Shown here: positions 5,657 through 10,655 of the stretch, one piece after another | Numbering within the stretch: the first letter of the stretch is position 1 | How the letters are laid out: each line of letters begins with the position of its first letter | Assembly (NCBI GenBank): GCA_900554095.1 | Contig: USGC01000047.1 | Coordinates: 1-10,655, forward strand | Direction of reading: 5' to 3' | Origin: an uncultured bacterium | Lineage (GTDB): Bacteria; Cyanobacteriota; Vampirovibrionia; Gastranaerophilales; Gastranaerophilaceae | DNA: 10,655 nucleotides | Made by a program: the position numbers and the translations under genes | The notes under the pieces: generated by a model | The model's database searches: none | What the model was told of the DNA's origin: nothing | What the model saw: only the letters and a program-made list of their open reading frames with translations

Positions 5657-6481
5657 ATGGACTACATGCACACAATTACTTTGAATAACGGGGTAGAGAT
5701 ACCGGTTTTGGGTTTAGGTGTTTTTAATTCCGGCAAAGATACTGCTAACGCTGTTAAATTTGCGCTTGAAATGGGTTATCGCCATATCGACACTGCTAAG
5801 TATTATTTTAACGAAGCCGATGTTGCAAAAGGTATTAAAGAAAGCGGCGTCCCACGCGAAGACGTCTTTATAACGACAAAGCTTTGGAATGACGACATGC
5901 GCGAAGGTAATACACGTGAAGTTATTGAACAAAGCCTTAAAAACCTCCAAACTGATTACATAGACCTGTACTTAATCCATTGGCCGGTGAAAGATGTTTT
6001 CGTTGAGGCCTGGAAAATCATGGAGGAATATTACAAAAAAGGCGTTTTCAAGGCCATTGGGGTAAGCAATTTCCATAAAAATCACCTTGATGAGCTTTTA
6101 AAAGAAGCCGAAGTAATTCCGGCGGTTAATCAGATTGAACTGCACCCGTATCTTACTCAGGAAGACCTTGTGGCTTACAACAAAGAAAAAGGCATTGCAA
6201 CAGAATGCTGGGGACCTTTGGCTCGCGGAAAAGTCTTCAGCGATGAAGTTTTGGGGCTTATTGCAGATAAATACGGCAAAACTATTTCACAAATCGTTTT
6301 GAAATGGGAAGTTCAGCGTGGTCTCATAACTATTCCAAAATCAATTCACAAAGACCGCATAGTCGAAAATCAGAATATTTTTGATTTTGAATTGTCGCTT
6401 GATGACATGAACACAATCTCTAAACTTAACAAAAATGAACGTATGATTGAGGGTGCGGATCCTGATAATTTTAATTTTTAA
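5657..6481 (+). CDS. Aldo/keto reductase (2,5-diketo-gluconate reductase-like)
   Basis: This is a 274-residue cytosolic NAD(P)H-dependent carbonyl reductase with a TIM-barrel fold. The catalytic tetrad is complete: D45 and Y50 in DTAKYYFNE (45-53), K75 in TTKLW and H108 in LIHWP. GVSNF (135-139), NQIELHPY (158-165) and the cofactor-binding IPKS (226-229) with HKDRIVEN follow in family order. Overall it resembles the AKR5-type enzymes that reduce keto-sugars and small aldehydes; the true substrate cannot be told. The start is ATG 5657, because AAGGAG (5644-5649) lies 7 bases before it and the protein then begins in the usual way. An in-frame TTG at 5600 would add 19 unrelated residues. The nitrilase-type gene begins 12 bases after the stop with its own strong ribosome site, so the two are co-transcribed. 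Confidence 0.92.
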   Translation: MDYMHTITLNNGVEIPVLGLGVFNSGKDTANAVKFALEMGYRHIDTAKYYFNEADVAKGIKESGVPREDVFITTKLWNDDMREGNTREVIEQSLKNLQTDYIDLYLIHWPVKDVFVEAWKIMEEYYKKGVFKAIGVSNFHKNHLDELLKEAEVIPAVNQIELHPYLTQEDLVAYNKEKGIATECWGPLARGKVFSDEVLGLIADKYGKTISQIVLKWEVQRGLITIPKSIHKDRIVENQNIFDFELSLDDMNTISKLNKNERMIEGADPDNFNF

Positions 6482-6493
6482 AAAGGAGAAAAA

Positions 6494-7309
6494 ATGGGAA
6501 GAACAGCTGGAATTTTAAGCATACAATTAAAACCGGTTTTGACAGACAAGGCCGCAAATATCGAAAAAGTAAAAAACTTAATAGAGCAATTTTGCGATAA
6601 AACTCTGGATTTAGTGGTAATACCGGAGTTTTTCAGCACCGGGGTTGACCACAAATCAATGACAGGTGAGCCGGAAGACACAAACGGCGGTGAAACAATT
6701 GAGACGCTTTCGTGTCTTGCAAAACGTTTTAATACAAACATTGTCTGCGGCTCTGTTATCGAAAAGGACGGAGATAAGCTTTATAACACAACTTTCGTGC
6801 TCGATCGCAGCGGAAAAATCGTTGCCAAGTATCGCAAAATTCATTTATACAGATTTTTTGGCGGCACAGAAGATACATATATTACGCCGGGTGAGGCCGA
6901 AGTCGTTGTTGAACTTGACTTTGCACGTATTGGTTTAAGCACATGCTTTGACATAAAATACCCGATGCATTTTAAAAAGTTAATAAAGATGGGTGCAGAA
7001 ATTATCGTTGCGCCTGCGGCATGGTGCAATCTTAATTCCGCAAGTGAACAAGATAAAGCAAACTTTGCACTCACATGGCGTTCAATGAACATTTGCCGTG
7101 CGGCAGAAAGTCTTGTGTATTTTGTGTCTTCAGATCAGACAGGCAAGATTGATAACTTCCTTTATGCGGCAGGGAATTCAATGATAGTAAGCCCTTTCGG
7201 AGTTGTAGAAGCCGATGCCGGTACAGATGAGAGCGCAATTCATTCTGAAATAAATCTTGAAACCGTCAGAGAATTGAAAGCGACGGTGCCAGTTTACAAC
7301 ATAGATTAG
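6494..7309 (+). CDS. Nitrilase-superfamily carbon-nitrogen hydrolase (amidase, omega-amidase/NIT2-like)
   Basis: This 271-residue cytosolic enzyme hydrolyses a non-peptide C-N bond through a Glu-Lys-Cys triad. All three residues are visible: E45 in VVIPEFFSTG, K115 in YRKIHLY and C151 in GLSTCFDIKYP. NTTFVLDRSGKIVAKYRK (98-115) and PAAWCNL (174-180) also fit. After the nucleophile the family usually has C-Y/F-D-x-R-F/Y-P; here the Arg is Lys155, a conservative change in the substrate pocket. Omega-amidases (alpha-ketoglutaramate, alpha-ketosuccinamate) are the closest by feel, but substrate prediction in this superfamily is unreliable. AAGGAG lies 6 bases before the ATG. Pairing with an aldo/keto reductase suggests a small detoxification or salvage operon for amides and keto compounds; this is inference. 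It ends in TAG. Confidence 0.9.
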   Translation: MGRTAGILSIQLKPVLTDKAANIEKVKNLIEQFCDKTLDLVVIPEFFSTGVDHKSMTGEPEDTNGGETIETLSCLAKRFNTNIVCGSVIEKDGDKLYNTTFVLDRSGKIVAKYRKIHLYRFFGGTEDTYITPGEAEVVVELDFARIGLSTCFDIKYPMHFKKLIKMGAEIIVAPAAWCNLNSASEQDKANFALTWRSMNICRAAESLVYFVSSDQTGKIDNFLYAAGNSMIVSPFGVVEADAGTDESAIHSEINLETVRELKATVPVYNID

Positions 7310-7318
7310 CAGGAACAC

Positions 7319-7483
7319 TTGAAAAATTATTTTACTATAGAATTGAACAATCACCGTATTATGCCTGTATCTTACGACAAAGACAAAGCTGAATTACTTC
7401 AGACATGCACGAGCGCAGGTAAAACTTGTTTAACCCTCATAATGCAAGACGGCTGGAACATTCCTGACAACTATCCTTGGTAA
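7319..7483 (+). CDS. Small uncharacterised protein, 54 codons, TTG start
   Basis: An open frame of 54 codons begins 9 bases after the amidase stop and fills most of the otherwise empty 296-base gap. AGGA (7311-7314) is 4 bases before TTG 7319. An internal ATG at 7361 would give 40 residues. The product is soluble and begins (M)KNYFTIELNNHRIMPVSYD; it has two Cys (30 and 37) and the C-terminus DGWNIPDNYPW, with two Trp. Codon choice looks like that of neighbouring genes and the frame ends in TAA just before a promoter for the next gene. I do not recognise the family. It may be the last gene of the reductase-amidase operon. The short spacing to a rare TTG start makes it less certain. Confidence 0.5.
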   Translation: MKNYFTIELNNHRIMPVSYDKDKAELLQTCTSAGKTCLTLIMQDGWNIPDNYPW

Positions 7484-7507
7484 ATCATCACAAAAAGTAA
7501 TGTTTGC

Positions 7508-7536
7508 TTGCATATTTTTTAAAAATGGTTTATAAT
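7508..7536 (+). promoter_or_regulatory. Sigma-70-type promoter of the zinc-ribbon gene
   Basis: TTGCAT (7508-7513) is separated by exactly 17 bases from a perfect TATAAT (7531-7536). Transcription would begin near 7543, leaving a leader of about 63 bases before ATG 7606. I see no strong structure in that leader. AGGAGA (7592-7597) is 8 bases before the ATG. Confidence 0.6.
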
Positions 7537-7605
7537 CTGTAAAATAAGAGGAATTTAGCAATAGGTTTCTTTTTAAACACAGTACTAAACTAGGAGAACA
7601 CAACA

Positions 7606-7878
7606 ATGTACCAAGACGAAAAACTCGTATGTGAAGATTGCGGAGCAGAATTCATCTTCACAGCAGGCGAACAAGAATTTTACGCTGAAAAAGGGCTGGT
7701 AAACAAACCTAAAAGATGTCCTGAATGCCGCAAAAACAGAAGACAAAACAACAGAAGACAAAGAAAAATGTATGATGCTGTTTGTTCAAAATGCGGAGCG
7801 CAAACTCAAGTTCCTTTCAAACCTATTCCAGGTAAAGAAGTCTATTGCAAAGATTGTTTTGCATCTATCAATGCTTAA
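7606..7878 (+). CDS. Double zinc-ribbon protein (zf-trcl type plus CxxC-x17-CxxC)
   Basis: This 90-residue small basic protein has two four-cysteine zinc sites. The first is CEDC (9-12) with CPEC (38-41), in the setting LVCEDCGAEFIFTAGEQEFY and KPKRCPECRKNRR, which is the 'probable zinc-ribbon' (zf-trcl) pattern. The second is CSKC and CKDC near the C-terminus, separated by exactly 17 residues (GAQTQVPFKPIPGKEVY), the CxxC-x17-CxxC domain. A very basic linker, NRRQNNRRQRK, joins them and could contact nucleic acid. The function of these proteins is not known; binding to DNA, RNA or the ribosome is a reasonable guess. The gene is a single unit with its own promoter and a strong terminator 24 bases after the stop, and its good ribosome site suggests high expression. 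Confidence 0.85.
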   Translation: MYQDEKLVCEDCGAEFIFTAGEQEFYAEKGLVNKPKRCPECRKNRRQNNRRQRKMYDAVCSKCGAQTQVPFKPIPGKEVYCKDCFASINA

Positions 7879-7902
7879 TTCAAAACTAAATATAGATTTT
7901 TT

Positions 7903-7939
7903 AAAAACGGAGTCTTCAATTTTCAAGGCTCCGTTTTTT
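7903..7939 (+). terminator. Strong intrinsic terminator, probably bidirectional
   Basis: The stem AAAAACGGAGTCTT (7903-7916) pairs with AAGGCTCCGTTTTT (7925-7938) over 14 bp with one G-U pair, around an 8-base loop, and ends in six T. Read on the minus strand it again gives a stem followed by a T-run, so it can also end the convergent 103-residue gene. A second short stem, GCC-CGCA-GGC (7963-7972), stands before nine T (7973-7981) and may act as a backup on the plus strand. Confidence 0.85.
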
Positions 7940-7979
7940 AATTATCAGTGGAATTTTTAAATGCCCGCAGGCTTTTTTT

Positions 7980-8291
7980 TTAATTATTTCCAATGCAGCT
8001 ATTCAAATAATCTATAGTTGAGATTTTCTCATCATACAGATATTTGATAAAACTTAGATAAGCCGCATCGTATGACGTGATAACAAGATTAATCTCAAAG
8101 CCGTCCGTACAAAATGGCTCATAGTCATATACAACGTAACTGTTATATTTACTTTTCCATTCTTTTCTTTCTATACGGCTGTTGTTTTCCTCGACTATTT
8201 CTTCAAGCCAAGGAACAATTTCTTTATTCACATTTTTCATTTCCAAGCGGTTGTATCTGCTGCAATCGTGGCAATCGTTTCCCATTAGCAT
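7980..8291 (-). CDS. Uncharacterised small protein with N-terminal CxxC
   Basis: I do not recognise this 103-residue protein. GGGAG lies 8 bases before ATG 8291 on the minus strand, which favours this start over the ATG two codons later. C7-H-D-C10 near the N-terminus could bind a metal or be redox active; C61 and C99 are the only other cysteines. The rest is acidic, rich in Glu, Asp, Asn and Tyr, with a probable helix at 24-46 (EIVPWLEEIVEEN) and strands around 51-72 (SYVVYDYEPF, INLVIT). There is no membrane segment or signal peptide. It shares a 185-base intergenic region with the divergent ZorA-like gene, but no shared operator is obvious. Codon use resembles the neighbours. The supports are the ribosome site, the lack of any competing gene and the terminator behind it. 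Confidence 0.62.
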   Translation of the reverse strand: MLMGNDCHDCSRYNRLEMKNVNKEIVPWLEEIVEENNSRIERKEWKSKYNSYVVYDYEPFCTDGFEINLVITSYDAAYLSFIKYLYDEKISTIDYLNSCIGNN

Positions 8292-8419
8292 AGCTAGGAC
8301 TCCCTTATCTGTATATAAAAATTGTAATTGTTTTTTATCCTTAAATAATCCCCTGTAGGTATAAGTTTAAGTAGTAGTTCTTGCTAATTTTATTTTTAAA
8401 ATTACATACCCTTAACATT

Positions 8420-8448
8420 TTGCACCTCTTGTAAAGCTGTGTTATAAT
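8420..8448 (+). promoter_or_regulatory. Extended -10 promoter of the ZorA-ZorB-UPF0210 operon
   Basis: TTGCAC (8420-8425) is followed after 17 bases by TATAAT (8443-8448), preceded by TGT to make a full extended -10 (TGnTATAAT). The start of transcription would be about 8455, only some 22 bases before ATG 8477, and GGAG (8462-8465) falls within this short leader. Confidence 0.65.
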
Positions 8449-8476
8449 CTCATTAAGCGATGGAGAATATTTTATA

Positions 8477-9385
8477 ATGAATTTAATGCATATATTTACG
8501 GATATACCTATTCTGATTGTAATCTTTACTTTTGTAATCTCTACAATCTTCTGTGTAAACAGGTATTTCTTTGCCAATAAAAATCTGAAAATACTTTTAA
8601 GCTTTTTGAAAAACTTCAGAAAAACAGATTTAAATTTCAGGTTTAAAGAAATTGATGAGTGGATGTCTTTGAACCCATACGTTTCGGCGGCTTGGCTTGA
8701 ATTTAAAAACACTCTCGTCTTTTCCGAATCCGTTGCCCTCAAAGGCGAAAACAACAATCTTACATATAAAGAAGTCTCCTCAACAGTCCAAAATATTCAA
8801 ACAACAGTTGATCCGCTGTACTTTTTTAACGAAGACTCGTTGATAACATCAAAATTCAATTTCAAATTTATCCAAACAGTTCCGACAATTTTAACAGGTT
8901 TCGGGCCGCTGTTTACGTTTTTGAACATTGCTATCGCGTTTGGTAAAATCGACTTTTCAACTCAAGAAAGAACGATATCTTCAGTTGCGAATTTGATGAA
9001 TTCAATGCAGGTTGCGGCGTTAGTATCAGTATTTGCGGTAGGGTCTTCTTTGATTTTCACAATCATTGAAAGAATTCTTTATAACAATGTTTGTAAAAAC
9101 TACCTTATGCGCTGCCAGGATTTGATATCAAAACTTTTTGACAATATTTCTTCTGAAAAATTCCTGCTGGAACTTCTCAAAGAAACCAAAATTCAAAACA
9201 ATAACTTGCAGCACTTGATTGCGGGTATACCGGAAAACTTCAAGGTCGCAATGAATTCCGGAATCGCTTCAAACCTTGTTCCTTATCTTGAAAACTTGAT
9301 TTTTGGTATAAATCTTATGAACAAACAGATGAAAGAAGCTGCGAAAAATCAAGGTAAAAGCGATGTAGTTGACGACTTGTTTTAG
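8477..9385 (+). CDS. zorA: ZorA-like MotA/TolQ/ExbB-family proton-channel protein, short tail
   Basis: This 302-residue inner-membrane protein is the ring-forming half of an ion-driven stator. TM1 is about residues 10-32, TM2 about 133-155 (VPTILTGFGPLFTFLNIAIAF) and TM3 about 176-203 (MQVAALVSVFAVGSSLIFTIIE). The pattern of TM1, a cytoplasmic segment of some 100 residues, then two helices linked by a short loop, together with AWLEFKNTLV (72-81) and YFFNEDSLI (115-123), is typical of ZorA from Zorya anti-phage systems; plain MotA, TolQ and ExbB lack the AWxEFxxTLV segment. After TM3 only about 100 residues remain, whereas studied Zorya ZorA proteins carry a much longer cytoplasmic tail. GGAG is 11 bases before the ATG, and the ZorB-like gene follows after 12 bases. 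An immunity role is inferred from family; a housekeeping stator is the alternative. Confidence 0.78.
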   Translation: MNLMHIFTDIPILIVIFTFVISTIFCVNRYFFANKNLKILLSFLKNFRKTDLNFRFKEIDEWMSLNPYVSAAWLEFKNTLVFSESVALKGENNNLTYKEVSSTVQNIQTTVDPLYFFNEDSLITSKFNFKFIQTVPTILTGFGPLFTFLNIAIAFGKIDFSTQERTISSVANLMNSMQVAALVSVFAVGSSLIFTIIERILYNNVCKNYLMRCQDLISKLFDNISSEKFLLELLKETKIQNNNLQHLIAGIPENFKVAMNSGIASNLVPYLENLIFGINLMNKQMKEAAKNQGKSDVVDDLF

Positions 9386-9397
9386 CGGGGAGAGATA

Positions 9398-10096
9398 ATG
9401 GGAATTTACGGAAAGAAAAGCACATCAATCGACGCCGGCGAAAACATCTTCTGGACAACCATGGCTGACCTTTTGCTGGGGCTGGCAATTATCTTTATGA
9501 CGCTGTTTGTTCTTGCAATGACGGGTTTCACACAGGAAACAATCAAGCTTCAGCAAAACCAGATGAAAGCCGCGGAAGAACTTGTCGACAATCTTAAACA
9601 GGCAAACATCGACGCAGAAGTTGACAAGCTTACCGGAAATGTAAAGATTTCAGACTTGCAGCTTTTTGAAGTAAACAGCTTTACCCTTTCACCAAAAGGA
9701 AAAGAGTATTTAAACAAATTTATACCGATATATTTGGATACAATCTTCAAAAACGAAGATTTAGCAAACGGGATTACAAACATAGTTATACAGGGGCACA
9801 CGGATTCACAGTCTTTTGCGGGGCTCAAAACCAAAGATGAACAATTCTCAAAAAACATGGAATTAAGCCTTAAACGTGCAAATTCTGTTGCTGAATACGC
9901 ATTCAAAACGAATTTCGACAAAGCAAACAGCGACAGATTTCGTTCAATGCTTGTTGTGGAAGGCCGAAGCTTTAATGACCCTGTTATTGTCGACGGCAAA
10001 GAAGATTACGCAAAAAGCCGCCGCGTAGAATTGAAAGTCAGAGTAAAGGCAAAGAATTTTGCCAGAATATTTGGATTGAATTATGGCGGTGATTAA
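9398..10096 (+). CDS. zorB: ZorB-like MotB/OmpA-family stator protein
   Basis: This 232-residue protein is the partner of the ZorA-like channel. One membrane helix (about 19-42) contains W19-TTMAD-LLLGL with Asp24, the likely ion-binding acid corresponding to the Asp of MotB; MADLxxGL is typical of ZorB. A short helical stretch (45-75) follows, then a periplasmic OmpA-like peptidoglycan-binding domain: IVIQGHTDS (129-137, Asp136), LSLKRANSVAEY (157-168, Arg160), VEGRSFNDP (187-195) and SRRVELKV (207-214). Asp136 and Arg160 match the positions that grip diaminopimelate in OmpA domains. GGGGAG (9387-9392) is 5 bases before the ATG. The last 14 bases overlap the next gene in another frame, which suggests coupled translation. 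It should anchor the ZorA-like ring to the cell wall. Confidence 0.82.
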   Translation: MGIYGKKSTSIDAGENIFWTTMADLLLGLAIIFMTLFVLAMTGFTQETIKLQQNQMKAAEELVDNLKQANIDAEVDKLTGNVKISDLQLFEVNSFTLSPKGKEYLNKFIPIYLDTIFKNEDLANGITNIVIQGHTDSQSFAGLKTKDEQFSKNMELSLKRANSVAEYAFKTNFDKANSDRFRSMLVVEGRSFNDPVIVDGKEDYAKSRRVELKVRVKAKNFARIFGLNYGGD

Positions 10097-10655
10097 CGAA
10101 AATTTTATTTTAGAAACCATTAATATGATTAAGCTTCATAACCTTGATATCCGAACGGTTACGCTGGCATTGAGCCTGCGCGACTGTATTGACAGCGATG
10201 TCGACGTTGTGTGCGAAAATATTTATAACAAAATTAAAAAATATGCCAAAAACCTTGTAGAATACGCCAATGAGCTTGAAAATGACTATTCAATTCCGAT
10301 TATTAATAAAAGAATTGCGGTAACGCCGATTTCTCTAATAGGCGAAGCGTGTAAAAATCCTGATTATGTGAAAATAGCCAAAACCCTTGATAAAGCGGCT
10401 CTTGAAGTCGGTGTAAATTTTATCGGCGGGTTTTCTGCACTTGTAGAAAAAGGCTTTACAAAAGGCGACAAACTTTTAATAGAAAGTATACCGGAGGCTT
10501 TGGCACAGACTGAACGCCTCTGTTCATCAGTAAACCTTGCCTCATCCAAGGCCGGAATTAACATGGATGCGGTCTTGAAGATGTCAGAAATTATCAAAAA
10601 GTCAGCCGAGTTAACCAAAGACCGCGATTGTATCGGAGCGGCTAAACTCGTTTGT
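10083..10655 (+). CDS. UPF0210 / DUF711 ('PFL family') protein, N-terminal 191 residues (3' end outside window)
   Basis: The frame runs open from ATG 10083 to the window end, 191 of an expected roughly 450 residues. It matches UPF0210 proteins closely: ILETINMIKLHNLDIRTVTL, LRDCIDSD (the family's LxDCIDxD), IPIINKRIAVTPISLIGEAC, ALDKAA-like TLDKAALEVGVNFIGGFSAL, KGDKLLIESIP and CSSVNLASSKAGINMDAV. The family has a fold like pyruvate formate-lyase, which explains the common name, but its reaction is unknown. It is usually found next to an ACT-domain gene; here the neighbour upstream is the ZorB-like gene. ATG 10083 lies inside that gene, 14 bases before its stop, with a weak GGA 7 bases upstream. 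It places the start of the family alignment correctly. GTG 10089 is an alternative start. Confidence 0.88.
   Translation, partial: MAVINENFILETINMIKLHNLDIRTVTLALSLRDCIDSDVDVVCENIYNKIKKYAKNLVEYANELENDYSIPIINKRIAVTPISLIGEACKNPDYVKIAKTLDKAALEVGVNFIGGFSALVEKGFTKGDKLLIESIPEALAQTERLCSSVNLASSKAGINMDAVLKMSEIIKKSAELTKDRDCIGAAKLVC

Noticed and set aside
7484..7605. Riboswitch or structured leader before the zinc-ribbon gene
   Set aside because: The 63-base leader shows no strong hairpin or recognisable aptamer motif.
8341..8757. 138-codon minus-strand frame overlapping the start of the ZorA-like gene
   Set aside because: It covers the ZorA promoter and antisense coding sequence, has low-complexity Lys/Ile/Phe composition and no family resemblance.
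9550..9999. 149-codon minus-strand frame opposite the ZorB-like gene
   Set aside because: The plus-strand frame has a membrane helix and an OmpA domain in order; the minus frame is Ser/Leu-rich shadow sequence.
8477..10655. A complete Zorya defence system
   Set aside because: Only ZorA- and ZorB-like genes are visible. The third gene is UPF0210, not ZorC, ZorD or ZorE, and the window ends there.

Overview
The window is AT-rich and gene-dense and reads as chromosomal DNA of a bacterium with a peptidoglycan wall. A dispersed-type GC-rich double hairpin, an RNase HIII-type enzyme, a UPF0210 protein and a Zorya-like ZorA/ZorB pair would fit an anaerobic gut lineage such as the Gastranaerophilales (non-photosynthetic relatives of cyanobacteria) or a Firmicute. 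This placement is an inference from gene style and is not secure. I see no rRNA, tRNA, CRISPR array, transposase or attachment site.

Left part (1-3150): the 3' end of a beta-carbonic anhydrase gene (+) meets a leftward operon. That operon holds a class A penicillin-binding protein (PBP1A type) and a short RNase HIII-type ribonuclease, joined by a TAATG overlap. A two-hairpin repeat lies between the convergent genes and supplies the RNase stop codon. The PBP1A gene carries one in-frame TAG right after its glycosyltransferase catalytic motif, so as read it is split into two pieces.

Middle (3150-5591): an AT-rich divergent promoter region drives the PBP gene leftward. Rightward it drives a YkgJ-type cysteine-cluster protein that may be translated from a leaderless mRNA. 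Two regulators follow, an HxlR-family and a DtxR/MntR-family protein separated by 4 bases. Behind them a TTGACA box and an 18-bp near-palindrome resembling a DtxR-family operator precede an unrecognised 345-residue Gly/Ala-rich, probably membrane-associated protein.

Right of centre (5592-7939): an aldo/keto reductase and a nitrilase-superfamily amidase form an operon, followed by a 54-codon ORF. Then comes a monocistronic, well-promoted double zinc-ribbon protein ended by a strong hairpin terminator.

Right end (7980-10655): a small unrecognised protein (-) is divergent from a ZorA-like MotA/TolQ-type channel gene, which has a very good extended -10 promoter. ZorA is followed by a ZorB-like MotB/OmpA gene, whose end overlaps by 14 bases the start of a UPF0210 (DUF711, 'PFL family') gene that runs off the window. 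ZorA/ZorB look like a peptidoglycan-anchored, ion-driven stator, but ZorA has a much shorter tail than the studied Zorya proteins and no ZorC, ZorD or ZorE is visible. This coupling is the most interesting part of the window.
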